From assembly GCA_903872155.1 (NCBI GenBank), contig CAIQJP010000026.1, forward strand, positions 23,333-87,332: 64,000 nucleotides of DNA, written 5' to 3'. This DNA comes from an uncultured Actinomycetes bacterium. GTDB lineage: Bacteria; Actinomycetota; Acidimicrobiia; Acidimicrobiales; Ilumatobacteraceae. Both the position numbers and the translations under genes were made by a program. Within the stretch, counting starts at the first letter, position 1, and each line of letters opens with the position of its first letter. Below the pieces are notes generated by a model, which was not told where the DNA came from, searched no databases, and was given only the letters and a program-made list of their open reading frames with translations. Below, piece after piece: positions 27,221 through 36,414 of this stretch.

Positions 27221-27619
27221 GTGGTTGGGTCGCCCGTAGTAGCGTCTTCGGCGATGTCGGAGTTTTTGAGGTCCTACCTCGTCGTATTTTGGTTCGGGTT
27301 GATCGCCCTTCTTTTGGCGTCCCTGCTTTTGGGGATTTCTGTTTTGATCCGCCCTTCAAATCCGACGCGTGAAAAATTGCTCACCTACGAAAGCGGTGTT
27401 GATCCCGTTGGCGAAGGTTGGTCGCAAAGTCAGATTCGTTATTACGTGTTCGCACTTCTCTTCGTCGTGTTTGACGTTGAAGCAGTGTTTATCTTCCCGT
27501 GGGCCACTCAGCTCGAGCGCTACGCCGGTTTCGGTTTAGTTGAAATGGGTGTGTTTGTAGGTGTGTTGTTATTGGGTCTCGTCTACGCCTGGCGCAAGGG
27601 TGTCCTTCGCTGGGTGTAA
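27221..27619 (+). CDS. nuoA: NADH-quinone oxidoreductase-like subunit A (second copy)
   Basis: 132 residues from GTG 27221, chosen because GGGAGAG lies 9 bases upstream; ATG 27254 (MSEFLRSY) gives the more usual N-terminus but has no ribosome site. TYESGVDPVGEGW and YYVFALLFVVFDVEAVFIFPWA identify NuoA. It opens a second complex I operon that has only eleven subunit genes. It is clearly diverged from the first NuoA in the first loop, where the ECG motif is ESG. Confidence 0.92.
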   Translation: MVGSPVVASSAMSEFLRSYLVVFWFGLIALLLASLLLGISVLIRPSNPTREKLLTYESGVDPVGEGWSQSQIRYYVFALLFVVFDVEAVFIFPWATQLERYAGFGLVEMGVFVGVLLLGLVYAWRKGVLRWV

Positions 27620-27634
27620 TGGACAAGGAGTCAC

Positions 27635-28201
27635 ATGGGTCTCGTTGACCGCGGGCGGCTGCCAAAGCCGCTGAATTCATTACTAAACATGGGTCGCTCG
27701 TACTCCCTTTGGGTGTATCAGTGGGGCCTTGCGTGTTGCGCCATCGAGATGGGCGCTGCTTTTGCATCCCCGCGATATGACGTGATGCGTCTTGGTGTGA
27801 TTCCGCTTCCCGCAAGTCCGCGTCAAGCCGACCTTGTGGTGATTTCCGGAACCGTCACCGACAAGATGGCTCCGGCCATCAAGCGTTTGTACGAACAAAT
27901 GCCCGATCCGAAGTACGTCATTTCAATGGGTTCATGCGCCAATAGTGGTGGCCCTTATTGGGACAGTTACTCGGTCACCAAGGGTGTTGACCAAATCATT
28001 CCGGTCGATGTGTATGTACCTGGTTGCCCGCCTCGACCCGAAGCATTGCTTGAAGGTGTTGTGTTGTTACAACAGCGCATCTTGAACGAAGACATGGGCG
28101 CACGTTGGCGCGGCGAGGGTTACAAGCCGATCATTGTTGGCGAAACCAAGAAGTCGAAGAAAGCTGCAGCGAAGCGAGGTGAGTTGAATGTCATCAACTG
28201 A
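27635..28201 (+). CDS. nuoB: complex I subunit B (second copy, cluster N2)
   Basis: 188 residues. N2 ligands are conserved in [17 protein letters not shown] and VPGCPPRPE. The N-terminal [16 protein letters not shown] and the Lys-rich C-terminus differ from the first copy. It overlaps nuoC by 14 bases. Conserved cluster ligands suggest a working quinone-reducing arm. Confidence 0.95.
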   Translation: MGLVDRGRLPKPLNSLLNMGRSYSLWVYQWGLACCAIEMGAAFASPRYDVMRLGVIPLPASPRQADLVVISGTVTDKMAPAIKRLYEQMPDPKYVISMGSCANSGGPYWDSYSVTKGVDQIIPVDVYVPGCPPRPEALLEGVVLLQQRILNEDMGARWRGEGYKPIIVGETKKSKKAAAKRGELNVIN

Positions 28202-28841
28202 TACTCCGATCGCTGAGATTCCTGGCGACACTTTGCGTGAGCGCATTGTTGACGATCTTCGTGCGCATATTGGTGCCGATCTCGTTGACAGTTTGGTGAA
28301 GCCTGGCGACGATGTGTGGGTGCGAGTGAGCACCGATGCATGGCGTCGTGCTGGCGTTGCTTTGCGTGACATGGGCTTCGAATACTTCTGTTTCTTGTCG
28401 GCCATTGACTGGATGCCATCACCGTTTGGCAAAGGTGAAGATGACCCGACTGCTCCGCCGCCCGAACGTGATGACACTGTGAAACAGGGTTACGCCGGTG
28501 GCGCTACGCGTTTGCAGGTTCTTGCTCGTTTAGTGCACCCGACATTGCATGTTGGCGTGAACATCAAGTGCGATGTTTCAGATTCTGAGCCGGTTGTTGA
28601 GTCATGGGTTTCAGTTTTTGCTGGTGCGAACTGGCACGAACGTGAAGCTCACGAAATGTTCGGTATCGGATTTGCTGGTCATCCCGATTTGCGCAATATG
28701 TATTTGCCAACTGAATTTGAAGGTCATCCGTTGCGCAAAGACTTCCCATTGCTCGCACGCATGGTGAAGCCGTGGCCCGGAATTGTTGATGTTGAACCGA
28801 TGCCTGGTGGCTCTGCTGATGAAGAAGGTGACGCAGAATGA
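28188..28841 (+). CDS. nuoC: complex I subunit C (second copy)
   Basis: 217 residues, about 50 longer than the first copy because of an acidic/proline-rich insertion around residues 80-100 ([12 protein letters not shown]). [20 protein letters not shown] and [13 protein letters not shown] are the 30-kDa signatures. It overlaps nuoB by 14 bases and nuoD by 4 (ATGA). Confidence 0.94.
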   Translation: MSSTDTPIAEIPGDTLRERIVDDLRAHIGADLVDSLVKPGDDVWVRVSTDAWRRAGVALRDMGFEYFCFLSAIDWMPSPFGKGEDDPTAPPPERDDTVKQGYAGGATRLQVLARLVHPTLHVGVNIKCDVSDSEPVVESWVSVFAGANWHEREAHEMFGIGFAGHPDLRNMYLPTEFEGHPLRKDFPLLARMVKPWPGIVDVEPMPGGSADEEGDAE

Positions 28842-30019
28842 CGTCTACTGAATCGCTGATCGATCGTCGCCAGTTGGCGTACATCGCGTCGCAAGCCGCC
28901 GATGCGCGTCTCAACGTTGAACTCGAAACCGAGGGCATGACTCTCAACATCGGACCGCAGCACCCCGCAACTCACGGTACGTTGCGCATCATTGCTCACC
29001 TCGATGGTGAACAAGTGGTGTGGGCCGAACCGTCGTGCGGCTACATGCACCGTGGTTACGAAAAACTCACCGAAGTTCGTACGTACCCACAAGTGACGTC
29101 ACTCGTGAACCGCATCGACTGGCTCGGAAGTTTTGCCAATGAAGTGCCGTTCATTTTGGCTGCTGAAAAGTTGATGGGAATTGAAGCACCGCCGCGTGCT
29201 CAGTGGATTCGCACCATTTTGTTTGAGTTGTCGCGTATTGCCAACGTGTCGTTGTTCTTGGGTGACCTTGGTGTGCAACTGGGTGCTGTGACTCCAGTAT
29301 TCATGGCGTTCCGCGATCGCGAACATGTTCTGAACTTGATTGAAGCAACAACGGGTGGACGTTTCCACCCCAACTTCGACCGCATTGGTGGACTCAAGGA
29401 CGACCTGCCCGCTGGCTTCATTGATGAAACCCGCGCGGTCATGAAGACCCTGCGTAACTTCTGTACCGAAATGGAAGATCTGTTGTTCGGCAACGAAATC
29501 TTCCAGAGTCGTACTCGCGGAATCGGAGTGATTCCAAAAGACATCGCCATGCAGTACGGCTTGTCGGGTGCCAACTTGCGCGCGAGTGGAGTTGATTGGG
29601 ACTTGCGTCGCGATCAGTCGCTTCCGATGGCTTGGGACAAGGTCGACTGGAAAGTTTGGACTCACCCCGATGGCGACAGCTTTGCTCGTTGCTGGATTCG
29701 TCTGCAAGAAGTTCGCGAATCAACCCTCATCGTTGATCAGTTGCTGAACAACATTCCGTCGGGTCCAGTCATGGCCAAGGTGCCGCGCATCATCAAGGTG
29801 CCCGAAGGCGAAGCTTGGGTATCAACTGAAAACCCTCTCGGCGAAATGGGTTACTACGTCGTGAGCAAGGGCGACCTCGGTCCGTTCCGTACCAAGATTC
29901 GTTCAGCAAGTTTCAACAACATTTCGATCGTGCCGTGGATCTTGAAGGGTGTCTATGTTCCAGACATCATCACGATCCTCGCGTCGCTGTACTTCATTCT
30001 CGGAGATATCGATCGATGA
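28838..30019 (+). CDS. nuoD: complex I subunit D (second copy)
   Basis: 393 residues. IGPQHPATHGTLR retains the quinone-site histidine, followed by GYMHRGYEKL and DWDLRRDQ. No nickel-site CxxC pairs are present, so it is a quinone-reducing subunit and not a hydrogenase large subunit. It is shorter at the N-terminus than the first copy. ATGA overlaps at both ends join it to nuoC and directly to nuoH: nuoE, nuoF and nuoG are missing at this point. Confidence 0.95.
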   Translation: MTSTESLIDRRQLAYIASQAADARLNVELETEGMTLNIGPQHPATHGTLRIIAHLDGEQVVWAEPSCGYMHRGYEKLTEVRTYPQVTSLVNRIDWLGSFANEVPFILAAEKLMGIEAPPRAQWIRTILFELSRIANVSLFLGDLGVQLGAVTPVFMAFRDREHVLNLIEATTGGRFHPNFDRIGGLKDDLPAGFIDETRAVMKTLRNFCTEMEDLLFGNEIFQSRTRGIGVIPKDIAMQYGLSGANLRASGVDWDLRRDQSLPMAWDKVDWKVWTHPDGDSFARCWIRLQEVRESTLIVDQLLNNIPSGPVMAKVPRIIKVPEGEAWVSTENPLGEMGYYVVSKGDLGPFRTKIRSASFNNISIVPWILKGVYVPDIITILASLYFILGDIDR

Positions 30020-31071
30020 ACGCTTTGCTTGCCGCCGATCTGCCGTACTGGGTGCAGTCGTTGCTGCGCGTCCTTGGTGGACTCGTCGCTGTTCTGTTGC
30101 CCGCCGGCACCATCGTGTACTTGTTCTTGTTCAAGATGATGTCGTTCATGCAGAGTCGTCTCGGACCGATGGAAGCTGGTCCCTACGGTTCAATGCAATT
30201 GTTTGCCGAAGTTGGCAAGTGGTTGCAGAAAGAAGACATCACACCAGCGCGTGCTGATCGGACTATTTTCAAGATTGCGCCGCTCGTCGTTTTGGCGAGC
30301 ACATTCTTGTTAGTCGCAGTTGTTCCGTTTGGTCCCGATGCCTGGTTCACCAACTTCGAAGCTGGCGTGTTTTACATGTTGGCCGTTTCGTCGGTGAGCG
30401 TGCTCGGTATTTTGATCGCAGGTTGGTCAAGTGCCAACAAGTATTCGTTGCTCGGTGGTTTGCGTGCTGCTGGTCAGTTGATCGCTTACGAACTTCCGAT
30501 GGTGCTTGCCGTCATTGGTGTCATCATTCAGGCCGGCACGATGAACTTGCAGGGAATTGTTGTTGCGCAGAACGGCGGCGAGATTTTTGGTTGGAACGGG
30601 TTGGGTAATCCGTACATCCTCACGCAGTTCACGGGCTTCATCATTTTCATGATCGCGGTTCAAGCAGAACTCACCCAGACTCCTTTCGACATGCCGATCG
30701 CCGAATCAGAACTCGTGTCTGGTTACATGACCGAGTATTCGGGTTTCCGATTCTTGACGTTCTTTATTGCCGAATTCGCCACTGCTGGTGTGTTCTCACT
30801 GATTGCCTCGGTGTTGTTCCTTGGTGGTTGGGGAGTCCCCTTCGCATGGTTCGACTGGAAGAGCATCGATGACATCTCTGATTGGATGAATGTTGTCGGA
30901 CCACTCATCATGTTTACAAAGATGATGGTTTTGGCCTTCATCATCATGTGGGTGCGTTTCAGTTACCCACGTTTCCGTGAAGACCAACTGCAGCGTTTTG
31001 CGTGGAAGGTTCTCATTCCGATTTCATTGGTGAACATTATGATCACCGCGATCTTGAAGGTGGCTTTCTGA
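30016..31071 (+). CDS. nuoH: complex I subunit H (second copy, diverged quinone loop)
   Basis: 351 residues from ATG 30016, overlapping the nuoD stop. [20 protein letters not shown] corresponds to the RIGPNKAGP region of the first copy, but the preceding ERK is FKM here. [21 protein letters not shown] is the acidic loop, with TQTPFD where the first copy has MNRPPFD. Eight hydrophobic helices are visible. It gives the quinone or donor side of this complex its own character. Confidence 0.94.
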   Translation: MNALLAADLPYWVQSLLRVLGGLVAVLLPAGTIVYLFLFKMMSFMQSRLGPMEAGPYGSMQLFAEVGKWLQKEDITPARADRTIFKIAPLVVLASTFLLVAVVPFGPDAWFTNFEAGVFYMLAVSSVSVLGILIAGWSSANKYSLLGGLRAAGQLIAYELPMVLAVIGVIIQAGTMNLQGIVVAQNGGEIFGWNGLGNPYILTQFTGFIIFMIAVQAELTQTPFDMPIAESELVSGYMTEYSGFRFLTFFIAEFATAGVFSLIASVLFLGGWGVPFAWFDWKSIDDISDWMNVVGPLIMFTKMMVLAFIIMWVRFSYPRFREDQLQRFAWKVLIPISLVNIMITAILKVAF

Positions 31072-31562
31072 TGCCCAAGGTCCCTGGTCTCTTGAAAGGT
31101 CTCGGCGTCACGCTGAACACCTTGAAGCGCACCGCTATCGATGGTGCGAACACCGTGCAGTATCCGCACGAAAAAGAAGCTCCACCGATTCGTGCTCGTG
31201 GCGTGATCGCGTTGCACGAAGGCAACTGCACCTCATGCATGTTGTGCGTTCGTTCGTGCCCCGACTGGTGTATCTACATCGAAGGTCACAAAGAAATGGC
31301 ACCGCCTCGCCGTGCTGGTGGCAAGCCGCGTCAGGTCAACAAGCTCGATCGTTTCGACATTGACTATGCACTTTGCATGTACTGCGGTATTTGCGTTGAA
31401 GTGTGTCCGTTTGACGCTTTGTTCTGGAGCCCCGAATACGAATACAGCGAACCCAAGATCGCCGACTTATTGCATGACAAGGCCAAGTTGAGCGAGTGGA
31501 TGGAAACTGTTCCCGAAGCACCGGCTCTCGAAGCTGGCGCCGAAAAGAAGGGTAAGAAGTAA
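31071..31562 (+). CDS. nuoI: complex I subunit I (second copy, two [4Fe-4S])
   Basis: 163 residues from ATG 31071, overlapping the nuoH stop. [12 protein letters not shown] and [12 protein letters not shown] bind two 4Fe-4S clusters. In the absence of NuoG, this subunit would be the first cluster protein to receive electrons, probably from a soluble ferredoxin. The C-terminus ends in a Lys-rich tail. It overlaps nuoJ by one base (TAATG). Confidence 0.94.
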   Translation: MPKVPGLLKGLGVTLNTLKRTAIDGANTVQYPHEKEAPPIRARGVIALHEGNCTSCMLCVRSCPDWCIYIEGHKEMAPPRRAGGKPRQVNKLDRFDIDYALCMYCGICVEVCPFDALFWSPEYEYSEPKIADLLHDKAKLSEWMETVPEAPALEAGAEKKGKK

Positions 31563-32083
31563 TGATCGCGGCCGATCTTCTTGTTGCCCAGAACGTGGGC
31601 TTCGGCATCATCTCGTTATTGATGATTGTTGCCGCGTTGCGCGTCGTCACCGTGAAGAATGTGGTGCATGCCGCGTTGTGGCTCGTCATTGTTTTGTCGG
31701 GTGCCGCTGCGCAGTACTTGTTACTGTCGGCCGAGTTTGTGGCTATTACACAAATCTTGGTGTACGTCGGTGCCGTGATGGTTCTGTTCTTGTTTGGCAC
31801 GATGCTCACCCGAGCACGTATTGGTGCCGAATCAGATCTCAACAACAAGAACTGGGCGCTCGGTATCCCCGTCGCACTTTTAATGTTGGGCGTGATGTCG
31901 TACGTGATTATTGATGGCTTCGGTAGCGAACGCCTCATCGAGAATCCGGGTGACATGACTCAGGTTCCGGTTCAGGTCATTAGTGATGACATCTTCGGAC
32001 CGTACTTGTTGCCTTTCTGGGCGTTGTCGTTTGTATTACTCGTCGCCGTCATTGGTGCCATCGTCTTGGCGCGGAAAGACTGA
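31562..32083 (+). CDS. nuoJ: complex I subunit J (second copy)
   Basis: 173 residues with five hydrophobic helices. ITQILVYVGAVMVLFLFGTML is the diagnostic helix. It overlaps the nuoI stop by one base and is followed by nuoK after 10 bases, with GAGAGG as ribosome site at the junction. Confidence 0.93.
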   Translation: MIAADLLVAQNVGFGIISLLMIVAALRVVTVKNVVHAALWLVIVLSGAAAQYLLLSAEFVAITQILVYVGAVMVLFLFGTMLTRARIGAESDLNNKNWALGIPVALLMLGVMSYVIIDGFGSERLIENPGDMTQVPVQVISDDIFGPYLLPFWALSFVLLVAVIGAIVLARKD

Positions 32084-32093
32084 GAGGCCGACC

Positions 32094-32393
32094 ATGTTGA
32101 CTACTCAATTCCTTCTTTTAGGTGCCGTGCTGTTTTGCATCGGCGTTTATGGCGTGCTTGCACGCAAGAACGCCGTGATGGTGTTGATGTCGATCGAACT
32201 CATTTTGAACTCGGTCAATATCAACCTGTTGGCCTTTTCAGTTCGCCACGGTTCAGTTGATGGCAACACATTTGCGTTGTACATCATCGCCATCGCTGCT
32301 GCTGAAGTCGGTGTGGGCTTGGCCCTCGTGCTCTTGATTTATCGCAACCGTCGCACAATTGCGCTCGATGACTTGTCAGAGATGAAGGGCTAA
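32094..32393 (+). CDS. nuoK: complex I subunit K (second copy)
   Basis: 99 residues from ATG 32094; upstream in-frame codons lie inside nuoJ. Three helices; VLMSIELILNSVNINLLAF and IAAAEVGVGLALVLL contain the two membrane glutamates. The length matches the standard NuoK. It precedes nuoL by 3 bases. Confidence 0.94.
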   Translation: MLTTQFLLLGAVLFCIGVYGVLARKNAVMVLMSIELILNSVNINLLAFSVRHGSVDGNTFALYIIAIAAAEVGVGLALVLLIYRNRRTIALDDLSEMKG

Positions 32394-32396
32394 CCG

Positions 32397-34793
32397 ATGC
32401 TGGCTCACGAAATGACCTCAGAAGTTCTGGCTTCATCGGGCTGGTTCTTAGACCACGCTTGGTTGATCCCGATCATCCCAGCTGTTGCGTTCGTCCTCAT
32501 CATCTTCTTTGGCAAGAAGTTGCCCATGAAGGGCAGCGAACTTGGCGTGTTGTCAATGCTCACATCACTGGCCTTTGCTGGTGGCGCTGCGTGGCAGTGG
32601 ATTCAACGAGTGAACAGCGTCGTCGACGGTGCACACGAAGCTGTCGCTGAAGGTGCTCATCATGTGGCGCCGTTTGTTTCGCCGGTCATTCACGAATGGA
32701 CCTGGTGGCAAAGTGGTGGATTCCATTTTGGTATCGGTCAACACATTGATGGTTTAGCCCTCACCCTTTTGGTGGTCGTGGCGTTCATTTCAAGCCTCGT
32801 GCAGATCTACTCGCTCGAATACTTGCGTGGCGATCGTCGTTACACGCATTTCTTCGCTGCGCTGACATTGTTCTCGGCCGGCATGTTGTGCATGGTTCTG
32901 GCTCCCAACATGGTGCAGTTGATTCTTGGTTGGGAAATCATGGGTCTGTGCTCGTTCATGTTGATCGGTCACTGGTGGGAAGAAGAAGCCAACTCGCGAG
33001 CAGCGCTCAAAGCTTTCTTCACTGTGCGTGTTGGTGACATGGGCTTGCTCATCGGAACTGCCATCTTGTTCTTCTCGGCTAATAGTTGGACCCAAAAGAA
33101 TCTCGGTGTTTCTGGTTTCAACATCAGTGGTTTGTCAGCTTGGGCCATGTCGGGTCAAGCAAGCCATAGTGCTCTCACATGGGGTGCCGTTGCTCTGTTC
33201 GTAGCCTGTATCGGCAAGAGCGGTCAGTTCCCATTGCATACGTGGTTGCCCGACGCCATGGCCGGACCGACACCAGTCAGTTCTCTGTTGCACTCGAGCA
33301 CCATGGTTGTCGCCGGCGTGTTCTTGGTCGCTCGTCTGTACCCGGTGTTCTGGGAAGGCATGAAGATCGGTGACACCAACATCAACTTCATTGTTCTCAT
33401 TGGCGGTATCACCATCGTGATCGCAGCACTTTTGGCATTCGTTCAACACGACATCAAAAAGGTGTTGGCGTATTCAACGGTGTCGCAGTTGGGTTACATG
33501 ATGATGGGTCTTGGTGCCGGCGCTTGGTTGCCCGCAGTGTTCCACATCTTCACCCACGCATTCTTTAAAGCATGTTTGTTCTTGTCCGCTGGTTCAGTGA
33601 GCCACTCAGGTTCGCATCACTCGTTCGACATGAAGAAAGACATGGGTGGTTTGGCCAAGAAGATGCCCATTACCGCCACCACATGGATCATCTCAACTTT
33701 GGCTTTGGCTGGCGTGTTCCCATTGGCTGGTTTCTTCTCGAAAGACGAGATCATCGACAACGTTGGACATAACGGTTACAACGCGTTCATGATCGTTGGT
33801 TTGAGTGGTGCGTTCTTGACTGCTGCGTACATGACTCGCGCGACCTACCTGACTTTCTTTGGTAAGGCTCGCGGCGCAGCTGCGGGCGAACATCATGATG
33901 AACACGATGCGCATGCCGATGCTCACGATTCTCATGACGCCCACGCAACCCAGAATGCACACGACTCGCATGATGCTCATGGCGCACACGATGTTGCTCA
34001 TGGTCCTCACGAAAGTCCGAAGCTCATCACGATTCCGTTGATGATTCTTGCGGCGTTGGCGTTAGTTGCTGGATTGTCGAACGCAACTCCCTTTGGCGAA
34101 AACTGGGAACGCTTCAAGAAGTACGTTGAACCAAGTGCCGAGTATGTTGCGATCGAAGGAACCATGGCTTCTGGTCCGGGCGAGGCTGTTGTTGTCCCCG
34201 CTCAGAATGTGTCGTCAGAAGAAGCAGTAGCCGAAGAAGGTTGCGCGGTTGTTGCACCCGAAGCCGGCATGGCTTGTTACTTCCCAACGATTCACCATGC
34301 GCCCTTCAAGTGGTCAAAGGCTGCACTGTCCCTCATCATCGTGGCGTTTGGTTTGTTGTCAAGCTGGATGTTCTGCGTGCAGTACTACACGCGTCGTAAC
34401 AAGCGCCTTGTTGGTCTCACCGAGCGCAGCAAAGTGTTGCGCGGTGGTTACACCTTCTTGTGGAACAAGTACTACCTCGATGCCTTATACGAAAAGGTCA
34501 TCGTTCGTTCGATTGCACACCCGATCGCAGCTGCTGCGTATTGGGTGAATCAAAACATTCTTGACGGCATCGTAAATGGTGTTGGCAAGGTTTCCCGCCG
34601 GGTGGCCGGTTGGGTCTATCGAAATATCGATCAGCGCGTCGTCGACGGCGCGGTGAACGGCTCGGGCGCCGCAGCCCGGGGCACAGGCGGAGCGTTGCGT
34701 CCAGTGCAGTCGGGCAAGGTCAATCAATACGGAGCGCTGCTGTTTGCTGCGGCCGCCATCGGCGCTCTCATACTCGTCATCATCAACACCTGA
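32397..34793 (+). CDS. nuoL: complex I subunit L (second copy) with His/Asp-rich loop
   Basis: 798 residues, about 160 longer than the first NuoL. ILGWEIMGLCSFMLIG and GQFPLHTWLPDAMAGPTPVS are the pump motifs. Two additions stand out: an N-terminal loop around residues 80-100 rich in His/Glu/Ala, and a loop at about 496-540 consisting almost only of His, Asp and Ala (repeats of HDSHDAHA). The C-terminal lateral helix region is also longer. The loop could bind metal ions or protons; that is inference. Confidence 0.94.
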   Translation: MLAHEMTSEVLASSGWFLDHAWLIPIIPAVAFVLIIFFGKKLPMKGSELGVLSMLTSLAFAGGAAWQWIQRVNSVVDGAHEAVAEGAHHVAPFVSPVIHEWTWWQSGGFHFGIGQHIDGLALTLLVVVAFISSLVQIYSLEYLRGDRRYTHFFAALTLFSAGMLCMVLAPNMVQLILGWEIMGLCSFMLIGHWWEEEANSRAALKAFFTVRVGDMGLLIGTAILFFSANSWTQKNLGVSGFNISGLSAWAMSGQASHSALTWGAVALFVACIGKSGQFPLHTWLPDAMAGPTPVSSLLHSSTMVVAGVFLVARLYPVFWEGMKIGDTNINFIVLIGGITIVIAALLAFVQHDIKKVLAYSTVSQLGYMMMGLGAGAWLPAVFHIFTHAFFKACLFLSAGSVSHSGSHHSFDMKKDMGGLAKKMPITATTWIISTLALAGVFPLAGFFSKDEIIDNVGHNGYNAFMIVGLSGAFLTAAYMTRATYLTFFGKARGAAAGEHHDEHDAHADAHDSHDAHATQNAHDSHDAHGAHDVAHGPHESPKLITIPLMILAALALVAGLSNATPFGENWERFKKYVEPSAEYVAIEGTMASGPGEAVVVPAQNVSSEEAVAEEGCAVVAPEAGMACYFPTIHHAPFKWSKAALSLIIVAFGLLSSWMFCVQYYTRRNKRLVGLTERSKVLRGGYTFLWNKYYLDALYEKVIVRSIAHPIAAAAYWVNQNILDGIVNGVGKVSRRVAGWVYRNIDQRVVDGAVNGSGAAARGTGGALRPVQSGKVNQYGALLFAAAAIGALILVIINT

Positions 34794-34806
34794 GGAGCAA
34801 TACGGC

Positions 34807-36411
34807 ATGGACGTACTCCAAAATTCAAACTGGGTGCTCAGCGTTGGCACTTTCTTGCCGCTAGTCGGCGTGATTGTCATGTTGTTCATCCCCAAGGCAG
34901 AAGAAGAGCTCCACAAGTTGGTAGCTCTTGTGACCGCGCTCGCAACCTTGGGAGTGGGTATCTACACACTCACCCAGTTCGACTTCAGTCAAGCCGGCAA
35001 GTTGCAGTTCTTCGCGAACGCCGAGTGGATCAAAGTCATTTCCAGTAACTACACGATTGGTCTCGATGGAATGAGCTTGCCGCTCTACTTCTTGTCGATG
35101 GTGGTCACGGTGCTGGTGATGGTTTATTCGTGGAACCACGTTCCGTCACCGGGTAACCCGAAGGCATTCCTCATCTTGATGCTCATCTTGCAGACAGGTA
35201 TGGCCGGAACTTTCATCTCACAAGACCTCATCTTGTTCTTCGTGTTCTTCGAAGTGGTGTTGTTGCCGATGTACTTCATGATTGGTGTGTGGGGTGGCGA
35301 AAATCGTCAGTACGCATCGCTCAAGTTCTTCTTGTACACGATGTTCGGTTCGGCTCTCATGCTCGTTGCATTCATCGCGTTGTTCTACAAAGTTCGTGGT
35401 CAACTGCCGGCTGGTGTCGAGCCGTCGTTCTCGATTCCACAACTTGCTGAATACGGTGGATTGCTTGGACGTTCGGCACAGATCTGGATCTTTGGTGGAA
35501 TGTTTGTCGGCTTTGCCGTCAAGGTTCCGATGTTCCCATTCCACACATGGTTGCCCGATGCTCACACACAAGCCCCAACCCAAGGTTCAGTTATCTTGGC
35601 TGCAATTTTGTTGAAGCTCGGTACCTACGGTTTCGTGCGCATCGCAATTCCGATTCTTCCCACTGCTGCTAAAGAATGGGCACCTTGGATCGGCCTTCTC
35701 GCCGTCATCGGAATTATCTACGGTGCGCTTGGTTGTTTGGCGCAAACCGACATGAAGCGATTGATTGCTTTCTCATCAGTTGCTCACATGGGATTTGTGA
35801 TGTTGGGTATTTCAACACTTACTCCAATGGGCTTCAACGCCGCCATCTTCGGAATGGTTGCTCACGGTCTCATCACCGGCATGTTGTTCTTTGTTGCCGG
35901 CTCAGTGAAGGATCGTTATCACACACTCGAAATCGCACGACTTGGTGGCATGCTCAAGCAGATGCCTCGTCTCGGTTGGATCTTGGGCTTCTGTGCGATG
36001 GCGTCACTTGGTTTGCCAGGTCTTGCCGGATTCTGGGGTGAGTTCCCCGCGATCTTGTCGACGTACTCGCCAGCTAAGGGTTTGTCTGAAGGAACTTTCC
36101 GTGTGTACATGGTGATTGCTGCACTCGGCACCGTTCTTGCTGCTGCGTACTTGTTGTGGCTGTTCCAGCGCACCGCCTTTGGTGAACCCAAGGCAGAATT
36201 TGCTGGTGCATCACATGATGATCACGGTCATGGTCATGCTGATCACGGTCACGACGATCACAGCAGCGACATTCATGATGTGAATGTTTTCGAATGGATT
36301 GCTTGGACTCCGTTCTTGTTGGCCATTGTTGTCTTCGGTGTGTATCCGCAGCTGATGTTCAAGATCATCGATCCGGCAGTGCATGTGGCCTTGAAGGCAT
36401 TCGGAGGCTGA
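34807..36411 (+). CDS. nuoM: complex I subunit M (second copy) with His-rich loop
   Basis: 534 residues from ATG 34807, with GAGGAGC about 10 bases upstream. FFEVVLLPMYFMIGVWGG and PMFPFHTWLPDAHTQAPTQGSV identify NuoM. A His/Asp/Gly loop (HDDHGHGHADHGHDDH) lies at about 470-485, between the last helices, paralleling the loop in the second NuoL. The first NuoM has no such loop. Confidence 0.94.
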   Translation: MDVLQNSNWVLSVGTFLPLVGVIVMLFIPKAEEELHKLVALVTALATLGVGIYTLTQFDFSQAGKLQFFANAEWIKVISSNYTIGLDGMSLPLYFLSMVVTVLVMVYSWNHVPSPGNPKAFLILMLILQTGMAGTFISQDLILFFVFFEVVLLPMYFMIGVWGGENRQYASLKFFLYTMFGSALMLVAFIALFYKVRGQLPAGVEPSFSIPQLAEYGGLLGRSAQIWIFGGMFVGFAVKVPMFPFHTWLPDAHTQAPTQGSVILAAILLKLGTYGFVRIAIPILPTAAKEWAPWIGLLAVIGIIYGALGCLAQTDMKRLIAFSSVAHMGFVMLGISTLTPMGFNAAIFGMVAHGLITGMLFFVAGSVKDRYHTLEIARLGGMLKQMPRLGWILGFCAMASLGLPGLAGFWGEFPAILSTYSPAKGLSEGTFRVYMVIAALGTVLAAAYLLWLFQRTAFGEPKAEFAGASHDDHGHGHADHGHDDHSSDIHDVNVFEWIAWTPFLLAIVVFGVYPQLMFKIIDPAVHVALKAFGG

Positions 36412-36414
36412 TTC

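Noticed and set aside
28838..30019. Second NuoD as a hydrogenase large subunit
   Set aside because: The paired CxxC nickel ligands at both ends are absent and the quinone-site histidine motif is present.
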